DNA from: JAICQM01 sp963781555
GTDB lineage: Bacteria; Chloroflexota; Limnocylindria; QHBO01
DNA: 64,000 bases
NCBI GenBank assembly: GCA_963781555.1
Contig: CAWAGB010000003.1
Location: 62,001 to 126,000 of the forward strand
Direction of reading: 5' to 3'
Shown here: one piece after another, positions 54,056 through 62,663 of the stretch
Layout: every line of letters begins with the position of its first letter
Position numbering within the stretch: position 1 is the first letter of the stretch
Notes under the pieces: model-generated
What the model saw: only the letters and a program-made list of their open reading frames with translations
Database searches by the model: none
Told to the model about the DNA's origin: nothing
Translations under genes and position numbers: made by a program

Positions 54056-54415
54056 ATGAAGTACATGGTGCTGATCGCCAGCGACGGCGAGTCTTGGGAC
54101 GCCATCGGCGAGGCCGAGCAGGGGCAGCTCTACGGGCGCATCCTCGCCTGGTGGGAGGAGCACTCGGCGACGGGGGAGATCGTGGAGGGCCACCAGCTGC
54201 AACCGGTGGAGACCGCGACCACGGTCCGCGTCGACCGCGAAGGCGACACGACGGTGACCGACGGGCCGTTCGTCGAGGCCAAGGAGATGGTCGGCGGCTA
54301 TGCCATCATCGACGTCCCCGACCTCGACGCCGCGATCGCGCTCGTCCGCACGTGGCCGGCGCCGGACATCCTCGAGATTCGGCCGGTCATGGTCCGCGAG
54401 GGCATGGGCGCGTAG
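54056..54415 (+). CDS. YCII-related DGPF-domain protein
   Basis: This 119-residue protein is of the YCII/DGPF family: MKYMVLIASDGESWDAIGEA, then the namesake VTDGPFVEAKEMVGGYAIID, and a ferredoxin-like fold with an EIRPVMV end. Family members are commonly found beside ECF sigma factors with C-terminal extensions, exactly as here (the sigma gene starts ten bases later). The biochemical role is unknown; it probably belongs to the sigma factor's regulon or signalling pathway. Confidence 0.9.
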   Translation: MKYMVLIASDGESWDAIGEAEQGQLYGRILAWWEEHSATGEIVEGHQLQPVETATTVRVDREGDTTVTDGPFVEAKEMVGGYAIIDVPDLDAAIALVRTWPAPDILEIRPVMVREGMGA

Positions 54416-54425
54416 CATCGGCGGC

Positions 54426-55688
54426 GTGACGAGTCGCGCAGAGATCGAGGTCGCCCTGGCCGACGCGGTGCGCGAGGAGCGCGGCCGCCTGGTGGCGGGG
54501 CTGGTGCGCATCCTGGGCGACTGGGATGCCGCCGAGGAGGTCGCCCAGGACGCGCTCGTCAGCGCGCTCGAGCACTGGCCGCGGACCGGGTTGCCGGGCC
54601 GACCGGGTGCGTGGCTCACGACCACCGCTCGCCGGCTGGCGATCGACCGATTGCGCCGCTCGTCGCGCTACCGCGAGCGCCTGGCCCTCATCGCCACCGA
54701 GACACGCGAGATGGACACCCGCCCGGAGACCGGCGGACCGCTGGATGGCGACGATCGCCTGCGGCTGCTCTTCACCTGCTGCCACCCGGCGCTCGCCGAG
54801 GACGCGCAGGTCGCCCTGACGCTGCGCACGATCGGCGGCCTCGACACCCCGGCGGTGGCACGCGCCTTCCTTGTGCCGGAGCCGACGGTGGCGCAGCGCC
54901 TCGTCCGGGCCAAGCGCAAGATCCGTGACGCCGGCATCCCGTATCGCGTCCCGGAGCCGGCGGAGCTGCCGGCTCGGCTCGACGGCGTGCTCCGTGTCCT
55001 GTACCTCATCTTCAACGAGGGCTACCTGGCTTCTGACGGCGCCGCGCCGGAGCGGCGCGACCTTGCACGCGACGCCGCCTGGCTGACCTCCCTGCTGTGC
55101 GGCCTGATGCCCGACGAGCCGGAGCCGATGGGCCTGCTGGCCCTCATGCGACTGCACCTGGCGCGCGCCGACGCACGCTTCGGGACCGATGGCAGCCTCG
55201 TGCTCCTTGCCGACCAGGATCGGTCTCGCTGGCACGCGGGTGCCATCCGCGAGGCGGACGGCCTGCTGCGCGACGCCCTGCGCCGCGGTCGTCCGGGCCG
55301 CTACCAGCTCCAGGCGGCCATCGTTGCCTCGCACGCCCTGGCGCCCGACTATGCGGCCACCAACTGGGCCGAGATCGTCGACCTCTATGACAGGCTGCTC
55401 GTCATCGAGCCGACCCCGGTGGTGGCCCTCAACCGGGCGGTGGCGCTCGCCGAGCGCGACGGTCCGGGCGTCGCCCTGGCCGCCATGGAGCCGCTCGGCG
55501 GTCGCCTCGGACGCTGGCACCTCTTCCACGCCGCTCGCGGCGAGATGCTGCGGCGCCTGGGCCGCCTCGACGAGGCGCGACAGGCGACGCGCGGGGGCCT
55601 GGCGCTGGTCAGCAATCCCGCCGAGCGGCGAATCCTCGAGGAGCGCCTGGCTCAGCTCGGCAGCGGCCGCTCCGACGGGCCGACATAG
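54426..55688 (+). CDS. ECF sigma factor with C-terminal helical/TPR-like domain (ECF42 type)
   Basis: This 420-residue sigma factor has sigma region 2 at residues about 15-85 (DWDAAEEVAQDALVSALEHW, RPGAWLTTTARRLAIDRLRR). Region 4 follows near 125-180 (RTIGGLDTPAVARAFLVPEP, then TVAQRLVRAKRKI). The long C-terminal part (about residues 190-420) begins RVLYLIFNEGYLASDG and ends in TPR-like helices. This architecture next to a DGPF gene is typical of the ECF42 group, which has no classical anti-sigma factor. GTG 54426 is the likely start. The end overlaps citrate synthase convergently by 37 bases. Confidence 0.92.
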   Translation: MTSRAEIEVALADAVREERGRLVAGLVRILGDWDAAEEVAQDALVSALEHWPRTGLPGRPGAWLTTTARRLAIDRLRRSSRYRERLALIATETREMDTRPETGGPLDGDDRLRLLFTCCHPALAEDAQVALTLRTIGGLDTPAVARAFLVPEPTVAQRLVRAKRKIRDAGIPYRVPEPAELPARLDGVLRVLYLIFNEGYLASDGAAPERRDLARDAAWLTSLLCGLMPDEPEPMGLLALMRLHLARADARFGTDGSLVLLADQDRSRWHAGAIREADGLLRDALRRGRPGRYQLQAAIVASHALAPDYAATNWAEIVDLYDRLLVIEPTPVVALNRAVALAERDGPGVALAAMEPLGGRLGRWHLFHAARGEMLRRLGRLDEARQATRGGLALVSNPAERRILEERLAQLGSGRSDGPT

Positions 55689-56755
55689 CGCACGTCGGGT
55701 CGGATGAGGCGGTTGTCGGCCGCCTGCTCCAGGCAGTGCGCCGTCCAGCCCGCGTGGCGCGCCAGGGCGAAGATCGCCGGGTACAGGTGTGGCGGCAGAC
55801 CGATTCCCTGCAACACGGCGGCGGCGTAGTACTCGACGTTCGTCTTGATGACGCGGTGGGGCTTCACCTCCGCCAGCACGCGCAGCGCGATGTCCTCGAC
55901 CGCCACCGCCGTCTCCAGCCAGCTCGCCGCGCCGGCCAGCTGCTCAGCCACCCTGCGCAGTGCTGCGGCGCGCGGATCGTAGGCCCGATAGACGCGGTGA
56001 CCGAAGCCCATCAGCCGCTCCCCTCGATTCACGGCGTCGCGGATCCACGCCTCGGCGCGCTCCGGCGACCCGATCTCGTGGAGCTGGCTCACCACCTCCG
56101 ACGGCGCACCGCCGTGGAGCGGTCCCTTGAGCGCCCCGATGGCGCCCGCCACGGCGCTCGCGAGGTCGGAGCGGGTCGAGGTGATGACGCGGGCGGTGAA
56201 GGTCGAGGCATTGAAGCCGTGCTCGGCGGCGACGGTGAAGTACGCATCCAGCGCGCGCGCGTCCGCCTCGGTGGGGCGCTCCCCGGACAGCTGGTAGAGG
56301 AACCCGGCGGCCAGGCCAAGGTCCGGGTCCGGATCGATCGGGTCGAGGCCGTCGCGCAGGCGCGCGACGGCCGCCAGGGCGGAGGGCGCCATCGCGGTGA
56401 GATCACGTGCCTGCTCGACGGTCGGCGGGTAGGTGGTGCCGGTGGCTGCGCCCCATGCCGACACGGCGGTGCGCAGCGCATCCATCGGCACGACCTCGAG
56501 CGGAAGCGCGCGCAGTACGTCGAGCACCGCGGGGTGCAGGGGGGCGCATGCAAGCGTGGCCTCCGCCCGCCACGCATCGGTCCACAGGAGCTCCGCGACG
56601 CTGGCGAACGAGCCGCTCACGACGAGCTCGCCGATCGGGTAGCCGCGGTACAGGAGCGTCCCGTTCGCGCCGTCGACACGGGAAAGTGCGGTCTCGCCAG
56701 CCAGGACGCCTTCGAGTCCGGGCGAGAAGGGACGGCTGTCGGGTGCTTCGCTCAT
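55652..56755 (-). CDS. Citrate synthase family protein
   Basis: This 367-residue enzyme condenses acetyl-CoA (or propionyl-CoA) with oxaloacetate. The N-terminal GVLAGETALSRVDGANGTLL and YRGYPIGELV are typical of bacterial type I enzymes. Catalytic His residues appear in GPLHGGAPSEVV and FGHRVYRAYDPR. Where the canonical catalytic Asp occurs (NVDFYSG in many enzymes), the sequence reads NVEYYAAAVLQ, so Glu replaces Asp; I recall similar substitutions in actinobacterial-type citrate synthases, but have not verified this. Methylcitrate synthase is the main alternative. ATG 56755 lies eight bases after TACACT. Confidence 0.88.
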   Translation of the reverse strand: MSEAPDSRPFSPGLEGVLAGETALSRVDGANGTLLYRGYPIGELVVSGSFASVAELLWTDAWRAEATLACAPLHPAVLDVLRALPLEVVPMDALRTAVSAWGAATGTTYPPTVEQARDLTAMAPSALAAVARLRDGLDPIDPDPDLGLAAGFLYQLSGERPTEADARALDAYFTVAAEHGFNASTFTARVITSTRSDLASAVAGAIGALKGPLHGGAPSEVVSQLHEIGSPERAEAWIRDAVNRGERLMGFGHRVYRAYDPRAAALRRVAEQLAGAASWLETAVAVEDIALRVLAEVKPHRVIKTNVEYYAAAVLQGIGLPPHLYPAIFALARHAGWTAHCLEQAADNRLIRPDVRYVGPSERPLPS

Positions 56756-56763
56756 CAGCCCCG

Positions 56764-56769
56764 AGTGTA
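56764..56769 (-). promoter_or_regulatory. Leaderless -10 element TACACT (citrate synthase)
   Basis: TACACT on the minus strand ends eight bases before ATG 56755. Confidence 0.45.
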
Positions 56770-56870
56770 CCGGCCCGTCGCGTAACGACGGGTGGGGCCG
56801 CGGCGTCAATGGATGGTCCGCGTACCATGCGGCGCCATCGCCCATCGTCCATGCCTGGAGACCCTCAACC

Positions 56871-57515
56871 ATGAACCGACGACACCTCGCCGGCGCATTC
56901 GTCAGCCTCGCCGTCCTCACGTCCGCCTGCCTCGGGGGCGCCGCCACCACCCCGAGCGGCACCACCGGTCCGTCATCCGCCGCGGAGTCCGCCAGCGGAG
57001 AGAGCACCCCGGGCGGGACCCCGGTCGAGGTGCCGTCGCTGAGCGCCGCTCCCAGCGCGGAGCCGTCCGACGATGCGCTGCCCGAATTCTCCTGCGACTT
57101 CCCCCTCGTCTCGGACGGCACCGTGCCGCGAGCCCAGCTGACTGATGTCCGGGTTGGCACCCACGGCGACTACGACCGCATCGTGTTCGAGTACGGCGAG
57201 GGTCTGCCCGAACTGGAAGTCACGCAGGCGACGCCACCGCTGCTCGCCGATGCCTCTGGCATGGAGCTCGACGTGGCGGGCGAGGCGTTCCTCCAGATCA
57301 CTCTGCGGGGCGGCACCAAGCAGACCGAGTCCGGCGGATCGTCGTATCCAGGCCCGACCGAATTCACGCCCGGCTTCGACCGGCTGGTCGAGATGGAGGA
57401 AGGCGGCGACTTCGAGGCGGTGAACACCTGGTACGTGGGAATGTCCGGTGACGCCTGCATTCGGGGCTTCACCCTGAGCGACCCGCCGCGTATCGTGATC
57501 GACCTCGAGCATTGA
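56871..57515 (+). CDS. Lipoprotein with AMIN-like domain
   Basis: This 214-residue lipoprotein has the signal LAGAFVSLAVLTSACLGG with lipobox TSAC. A Ser/Thr/Pro-rich linker (about residues 22-70) precedes a C-terminal beta domain with LTDVRVGTHGDYDRIVFEYG and CIRGFTLSDPPRIVIDLEH. The latter matches the AMIN-like domain found in envelope proteins that bind peptidoglycan-associated structures. A TGGAG ribosome site lies upstream. It shares the direction of the next gene, whose start follows by 17 bases. Confidence 0.8.
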   Translation: MNRRHLAGAFVSLAVLTSACLGGAATTPSGTTGPSSAAESASGESTPGGTPVEVPSLSAAPSAEPSDDALPEFSCDFPLVSDGTVPRAQLTDVRVGTHGDYDRIVFEYGEGLPELEVTQATPPLLADASGMELDVAGEAFLQITLRGGTKQTESGGSSYPGPTEFTPGFDRLVEMEEGGDFEAVNTWYVGMSGDACIRGFTLSDPPRIVIDLEH

Positions 57516-57532
57516 GCCCGGGAGGGGTGCCG

Positions 57533-59053
57533 ATGAGCACGCGCGTCGCACCCGGCGAGATCGTCGCCGTACCTGCCACGATCCGGCCACGACTCCGAAC
57601 TGCCGGTCGCGTGGCGGCCGTGGCAGGCGTCCTCGGCATCCTCGGCCAGCTCCTCTACTTCGGTGTCGGAGTGGGGATCAACTACCCCCTCTCGGTGGCG
57701 CTGGCACTCGCCGCGGCGTGGCTGCTTCGGCCGCACGGGACCCGCTTCGACGCGATTGATGCGTGGCTCCCCGCCGTCGCGCTCGTCCTCGCGAGCTTCG
57801 TCGCGCTGCGCGGCGACCCGGTCCTCGTCTTCTTCGACATCCTCGCCTCGTTCGGCCTTGCCGCCGGTGCGCTGGCCGCCATCGGCGGCCACCAGGTCAC
57901 GCGGCGCCTGCTTCCCGGCGTCCTTGGCCTCATCGGGAGCCTGGCCGGCTGGACCGTCGTCGGTGGCGCGCGCGTCGTTGCCGATGCCGCGGCGACCGCA
58001 CGTCCGTCGCCGCGCGCACGGGGATGGCTGACCGCGGCGGGGCCTTACCTGCGTGGGGCGCTCATCGCCCTGCCCGTCGTCATCGTCTTCGCTGCGCTCT
58101 TCTCGTCCGCGGATGCGGTCTTCGCTCGGATGATCGGCGACCTGTTCGGCGTGGAGCTGGACTTCGGGGAGCTGCCCGGACGGGTGGCCGCGGCCGCCGT
58201 CTTCGCCTGGATCGCGGCCGGTGCGCTTGCGTTCGTGGCCGAGGCGCCGGCGCGCCGGGATGCGACGATCGGAAATCGGTTCCGCTTCCTGGGTACGCCG
58301 GAAACGCTCATCGTCCTCGTGGCCGTCGACGCGGTCTTCGCCGTCTTCGTGGTCCTACAGGCGGCCTACCTGTTCGGCGGCCTGGACACGGTGGCCGCCT
58401 CGGGAATCGGCTATGCCGAGTACGCCCGCCGCGGCTTCTTCGAGCTGCTGGCGGTGGCGGCCCTCGCCGGTGGGCTGGTCCTCGCCACCGAGGCGATCGT
58501 GCGTCAACGATCACGCGCCTACGTGGCGGCCGCCATCGGCCTGATGGTGCTGACCGCGGTCGTCCTCGCGTCCGCCTTCCTGCGGCTGCGCCTCTACCAA
58601 GACGCGTTCGGCTGGACTGAGCTGCGCTTCTACGTGCTGGCCAGCATCGGCTGGCTGGCGATCGGCATCGCGATGGCGATCGCGTGCCTTGCCCGCGACC
58701 GCTCCCGTTGGCTGGTGCATGGTTTGGTGCTCGCGGCGGGGGTCGTGGGGGTGACGATCAACGTCATCGGTCCGGTGCGCTACGTGGCGGAGCAGAACCT
58801 TGCCCGGGTTACGAATCCCTCGCTCGTGCCGGCAGGAGGGGAGACGGGGATCGACGCCGCCTATATCGCGAGCCTGGGCGACGACGCGGTATCCCTGGTC
58901 GTGGCCGCACGACCGGCGCTGCCCGAGGACGCTCGTATGCAGATCGACTACGCGCTCCGCGAACGGCGCTTCGAGCTGCTCGGTACCGAAACCCGGGCGT
59001 GGCAGGCGTGGAACCTCGGTCGCGAGGGCGCCCGGACGGCGCTCGGAGACTGA
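57533..59053 (+). CDS. DUF4153/DUF4173 multi-pass membrane protein
   Basis: This 506-residue protein has about 12 hydrophobic helices and the DUF4153/DUF4173 pattern: VALRGDPVLVFFDILASFGL, FAALFSSADAVFARMI, then a helix with VVLQAAYLFGGLDTV. The motif RLRLYQDAFGWTELRFYVLA follows, then a soluble C-terminal domain with the DAAYIASLGDDAVSLV type ending. The function is unknown; relatives are often near two-component or envelope genes. ATG 57533 has a GGGAGGGG ribosome site; a TTG overlapping the lipoprotein stop is a less likely start. Confidence 0.83.
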   Translation: MSTRVAPGEIVAVPATIRPRLRTAGRVAAVAGVLGILGQLLYFGVGVGINYPLSVALALAAAWLLRPHGTRFDAIDAWLPAVALVLASFVALRGDPVLVFFDILASFGLAAGALAAIGGHQVTRRLLPGVLGLIGSLAGWTVVGGARVVADAAATARPSPRARGWLTAAGPYLRGALIALPVVIVFAALFSSADAVFARMIGDLFGVELDFGELPGRVAAAAVFAWIAAGALAFVAEAPARRDATIGNRFRFLGTPETLIVLVAVDAVFAVFVVLQAAYLFGGLDTVAASGIGYAEYARRGFFELLAVAALAGGLVLATEAIVRQRSRAYVAAAIGLMVLTAVVLASAFLRLRLYQDAFGWTELRFYVLASIGWLAIGIAMAIACLARDRSRWLVHGLVLAAGVVGVTINVIGPVRYVAEQNLARVTNPSLVPAGGETGIDAAYIASLGDDAVSLVVAARPALPEDARMQIDYALRERRFELLGTETRAWQAWNLGREGARTALGD

Positions 59054-59081
59054 GCCGCCTGCGGCATCGGTCCCGGCGGGC

Positions 59082-59087
59082 TAGCAT
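59082..59087 (+). promoter_or_regulatory. Leaderless -10 element TAGCAT (peptidyl-prolyl isomerase)
   Basis: TAGCAT ends six bases before ATG 59094. Confidence 0.4.
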
Positions 59088-59093
59088 GGCTAC

Positions 59094-59600
59094 ATGCCAG
59101 AACGACCCACCGCTCCGCGCGGCGACCTCGACACCTCGAAGTCATACCGCGCCCGATTCAAGACCGCCAAGGGCGACATCGTCGTCGAGCTCTATGGCGA
59201 CCGCGCACCGAAGACGGTCGAGAACTTCGTCAACCTGTCGCGCGCCGGCTTCTACGACGGCACCACCTTCCATCGCGTCATCCCCGGCTTCATGGCCCAG
59301 GGCGGCGATCCGACGGGTACTGGCACCGGTGGCCCCGGTTACCAGTTCGGCGACGAGTTCCACCCGGAGCTGCGCCACTCCGAAGCGGGCATTCTGTCGA
59401 TGGCCAACGCCGGGCCCGGCACCAACGGCAGCCAGTTCTTCCTTACCTTCGGACCGACCCCGCACCTCGACAACAAGCACAGCGTCTTTGGCAAGGTCAC
59501 CGAGGGGATGGACGTGCTGCGCTCGATCCGCGAGCGCGATCCGCAGCGCGACCGCCAGCCGGGCGACGCGATCGAGACAATCGAGATCGAGGAAGCCTAG
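59094..59600 (+). CDS. Cyclophilin-type peptidyl-prolyl cis-trans isomerase
   Basis: This 168-residue cyclophilin has the catalytic Arg and Phe in TTFHRVIPGFMAQGGDPTGT. FHPELRHSEAGILSMANAGP and GTNGSQFFLTFGPTPHLDNK complete the active-site surface. There is no signal peptide, so it is cytoplasmic. It catalyses proline isomerisation during folding. It ends three bases before the convergent lipoprotein gene. Confidence 0.95.
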   Translation: MPERPTAPRGDLDTSKSYRARFKTAKGDIVVELYGDRAPKTVENFVNLSRAGFYDGTTFHRVIPGFMAQGGDPTGTGTGGPGYQFGDEFHPELRHSEAGILSMANAGPGTNGSQFFLTFGPTPHLDNKHSVFGKVTEGMDVLRSIRERDPQRDRQPGDAIETIEIEEA

Positions 59601-59603
59601 GCC

Positions 59604-60266
59604 TCAGCTCCCGCTCGGTGCCGCGCTCGTCGGCGAGATGACCAGCTCGTCGATCGGGGTATCGCGGTACCGGGCCACCCACTCCAGCACGTCGTCGGCA
59701 TACGCACCCGACGCGTTGTAGGCCACCAGCGCGCGGCGCAGCGCGGCGCGATCGGTGTAATCGCCGGGCTCGCGGAGGCAGAGGTGCGCGGCAGCCGTGA
59801 GCGCCGCGTCGTACAGGTTGTCCGGGTCCGCCACGCCGTCCCCGTTTCCGTCGCGACCGAGCTCCTCCCACGTGGTGGGCAGAAACTGCAGCGGACCCAG
59901 CGCCCGATCCCACTCCGCATCCCCGTCGCGCGTGCCGGCGTCCGTGTCGGGGATGCGCTGCAGTCCTGCGCTGCCGTCGAGCGCCAGGCCGCGGACCGGC
60001 GGGCGCACGTCTCCGTTCGGCTCGATCGTTCTTGGGCCGTCGGTCCGACCATGGTTCGACTCGACGCGGCCCAGCCCCGCCAGGATCTGCCAGTCGACGG
60101 CGCAGCCCGTCGCGATGCCGGGCGCAGCGTCGGACGCGCGCTGGTACGCATCCAGCGCGACCTCCGGGATGCGGCGTCCCAACAGGTCGGGAGCGCTCCC
60201 CGAGCAGGCGGTGAGCGCCGACACGAGGATGAGCGCCAACGACAGCCGGCTGCGATGTGGGGGCAT
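59604..60266 (-). CDS. Lipid-anchored lytic transglycosylase (MltB/SLT-like)
   Basis: This 220-residue lipoprotein (LSLALILVSALTACSGSA, lipobox LTAC) has a transglycosylase fold. The catalytic Glu is in LAGLGRVESNHG, followed by GPLQFLPTTWEELGRDGNGD with GVADPDNLYDAALTAA, and a tyrosine-containing ALRRALVAYNASGAYADDVL. It would cleave peptidoglycan glycan strands. It is short because the enzyme has only the catalytic core. The Asp-rich DGNGDG loop resembles a calcium site. Confidence 0.87.
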   Translation of the reverse strand: MPPHRSRLSLALILVSALTACSGSAPDLLGRRIPEVALDAYQRASDAAPGIATGCAVDWQILAGLGRVESNHGRTDGPRTIEPNGDVRPPVRGLALDGSAGLQRIPDTDAGTRDGDAEWDRALGPLQFLPTTWEELGRDGNGDGVADPDNLYDAALTAAAHLCLREPGDYTDRAALRRALVAYNASGAYADDVLEWVARYRDTPIDELVISPTSAAPSGS

Positions 60267-60318
60267 GGGACGCCAAGTGTGACGTACGCTCGGACACGCC
60301 GCAGATCGGGCCGCCGAC

Positions 60319-60324
60319 TACCAT
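60319..60324 (+). promoter_or_regulatory. Leaderless -10 element TACCAT (S9 peptidase)
   Basis: TACCAT ends seven bases before ATG 60332 and defines that ATG as the start. Confidence 0.5.
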
Positions 60325-60331
60325 CGGACCG

Positions 60332-62494
60332 ATGCACCTGACCGTCTCGCTCGCCGACCTCCATGCGCTCCCCCTGCCGGGGTTGGACGCGCCGACCAAG
60401 CTCGCCTTCTCAGCCGACGGCAGCTGGCTGGCATACCTCCACGCCGGAGACGGCACGATGTCCCGGTCGCTGTGGGCCGTGGACGTCGCTTCGGGGCGAC
60501 CCGAGCTCGTGGCAGGACCGCAGGCAGGCACGACGGAGGAAGGTGCACTCGGTCGCGCCGAGCAGCTGCGCCGCGAGCGCTCGCGGGAGCGGGCGCTGGG
60601 GATCACCGACTTCCACTGGGCAGACTCGGCGGACGAGCCGATCCTCTGCGCTCCCGCCAGGGGCGACGCCATCGTCTGGCGTCCAGGCCGGGCGGCGGTG
60701 CCACTGGGCATGCGCAACGCGACCGATCCACGCCTCGCGCCGGGGGGTGATGCAATCGCCTGGGTTGCGGGCGGCGACCTGTGGGCTGCGCGACTGTCCG
60801 AGGACGGGACGTTGGGCGCCCCGCAACGCCTGACCAGGGATGCCGCGCCGGCCATCGGCAACGGACTCGCGGAGTACGTTGCTGCCGAGGAGCTGGACCG
60901 CCACCGCGGCTTCTGGTGGTCCGCCGGCGGCGACGCCATCGCCTATGCCCACGTCGACGAGCGCGGCATTCCCGCGTTCCATATCCAGCACCTTGCCGCA
61001 GAGCGGCCCGAGCTCGAGGAGCACCGCTATCCCTTCGCTGGCGGACCGAATGCGCTGGTCACCCTGCGGGTCGCGCGGCTCGACGGCGGATCCGCGGAGG
61101 TCGATCTCGGCGCGGCCGAGGATGATTACCTTGCACGAGTCGTCGCCGAGCCAACAGGCACCTGGCTCGTCGCCGTCCTGCCGCGCCGCCAGACGAGCCT
61201 GCGCTGGCTGCGGGTCGATGCGGACGGCGGCGCCCGGGAGCTGTGGGTGGAGCGCAGCGAACCCTGGATCAACCTCGACGACGACACGCGCGTCCTCGCC
61301 GACGGGCGCATTCTGCGCACCACGGAAGTCAGCGGCTTCCGCCATCTCGAGGTGCGCGCCGCTGACGGCAGCCCGGAGCGCACCCTCACGGGGGGCGAGT
61401 GGATGGTGACCGACGTGGCGGGTATCGCGGCGTTGGCGGGCGAGGTGCGATTCCACGCCACACGCGACGGCGTCCTCGAGCGCCACCTGTACTCCGTGCC
61501 ACTGGACGCGCCTGAGCCCGTGACCGATCCGCATCGCATGACCGATGCGCCCGGCTGGCACGAGGCCGCCGTGGCGCCCAACGGGACGTGGGCGGACCGC
61601 TGGTCAAGCCTCACCAATCCCCCACGGGTGGTGCTGCATGCCGGCGGCGCGCCGCGCCTTCTGCACGCGGCGACCGCGGCCGACCGGCTGGTCCCGCCGC
61701 AGCTCCTCGAGGTGTCGGCGGCCGATGGGACGACGCCGCTGCACGCAGCGCTTTACCTACCGCACAGGCGTCCCGATGATCGGCCGCCGCCGGTCGTGGT
61801 GTGGGTCTACGGCGGCCCGCATTCACAGAAGGTCGCCGACCACTGGGAGCTCACCGCCCTCCCGTGGCGACGCCTCATGACACGGCTGGGTGCGGCGGTA
61901 CTGGTGACCGACAACCGCGGCACGGCGCACCGCGGGCTGCGGTTCGAGGCGGCGCTCGACCGCGCACTCGGCGAGGTGGAGGTGGCCGACCAGCTGGCCG
62001 CGCTCGACGAGCTCGCCGAACGCGGGCTGATCGACGCCACCCGCATCGCGATCACCGGCGGCAGCTACGGCGGGTATATGACGATCCGCGCGATGCTGCG
62101 CCATCAGGACCGGTTCCCGACCGGCGTGGCATGGGCCCCGGTCGTCGACTGGCAGGGGTACGACACGGCGTACACCGAGCGGTACCTCGGCCTGCCCTCC
62201 GAGCAGGCCGGCGCCTACGAGAGCTCGTCATTGCGACCAGACGCGGGAAGCCTCGCGGGCGCACTCCTCATCCAGCACGGGCTCATCGACGAGAACGTCC
62301 ATTTCCATCACACCGCCCGATTGCTTGACGCGTTCATGCGCGCGGGCGTGGCGTGCGACCTCCAGATCTTCCCCGGTGAGCGGCACAGCGGTCGCAACCC
62401 TGTCGCCCTGGAGGCGCGAGACCGTCGCGCGATCAGCCACCTGGCGGCAGGCCTCGGACTCATGCTGCCCGAGGACTGGGAGTCCGGGGTGTGA
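60332..62494 (+). CDS. S9 serine peptidase, dipeptidyl-peptidase IV-like
   Basis: This 720-residue cytoplasmic-looking peptidase of family S9B removes N-terminal dipeptides. The beta-propeller half contains the double-Glu loop LAEYVAAEELDRHRGFWWS that holds the substrate N-terminus in DPP-IV. The hydrolase half has the nucleophile in GGSYGGYMTIRAML (Ser near 577). The Asp is in HGLIDENVHFHHTARL (near 652) and the His in PGERHSGRNP (near 684). All three catalytic residues are present. No signal peptide is seen, unlike secreted relatives. Confidence 0.9.
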   Translation: MHLTVSLADLHALPLPGLDAPTKLAFSADGSWLAYLHAGDGTMSRSLWAVDVASGRPELVAGPQAGTTEEGALGRAEQLRRERSRERALGITDFHWADSADEPILCAPARGDAIVWRPGRAAVPLGMRNATDPRLAPGGDAIAWVAGGDLWAARLSEDGTLGAPQRLTRDAAPAIGNGLAEYVAAEELDRHRGFWWSAGGDAIAYAHVDERGIPAFHIQHLAAERPELEEHRYPFAGGPNALVTLRVARLDGGSAEVDLGAAEDDYLARVVAEPTGTWLVAVLPRRQTSLRWLRVDADGGARELWVERSEPWINLDDDTRVLADGRILRTTEVSGFRHLEVRAADGSPERTLTGGEWMVTDVAGIAALAGEVRFHATRDGVLERHLYSVPLDAPEPVTDPHRMTDAPGWHEAAVAPNGTWADRWSSLTNPPRVVLHAGGAPRLLHAATAADRLVPPQLLEVSAADGTTPLHAALYLPHRRPDDRPPPVVVWVYGGPHSQKVADHWELTALPWRRLMTRLGAAVLVTDNRGTAHRGLRFEAALDRALGEVEVADQLAALDELAERGLIDATRIAITGGSYGGYMTIRAMLRHQDRFPTGVAWAPVVDWQGYDTAYTERYLGLPSEQAGAYESSSLRPDAGSLAGALLIQHGLIDENVHFHHTARLLDAFMRAGVACDLQIFPGERHSGRNPVALEARDRRAISHLAAGLGLMLPEDWESGV

Positions 62495-62499
62495 GGCGG

Positions 62500-62655
62500 T
62501 CAGGCCGCCTCGTAGAGCAGGTTGTAGGTGGTGGACGGATCCGGCGCGAAGTGGGTGCGCGTCCCGCAGCCGTCGCAGACGAGCTCATCGCTCGACTCGT
62601 CGACCGCGAAGGCGACCTCGTCCTCGCACCAGGCGCAGATAAGAAGGACTGTCAT
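62500..62655 (-). CDS. Tiny zinc-ribbon protein
   Basis: This 51-residue protein has two CXXC pairs: LLICAWCEDEVAF and ELVCDGCGTRTHF, separated by 15 residues, a zinc-ribbon arrangement. It ends with a short hydrophobic/acidic tail. Its start (ATG 62655) is eight bases from the divergent MFS gene start, and its end is five bases from the peptidase stop. The function is unknown; such ribbons often bind nucleic acid or act as small regulators. Confidence 0.65.
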   Translation of the reverse strand: MTVLLICAWCEDEVAFAVDESSDELVCDGCGTRTHFAPDPSTTYNLLYEAA

Positions 62656-62663
62656 GCGGCGCA

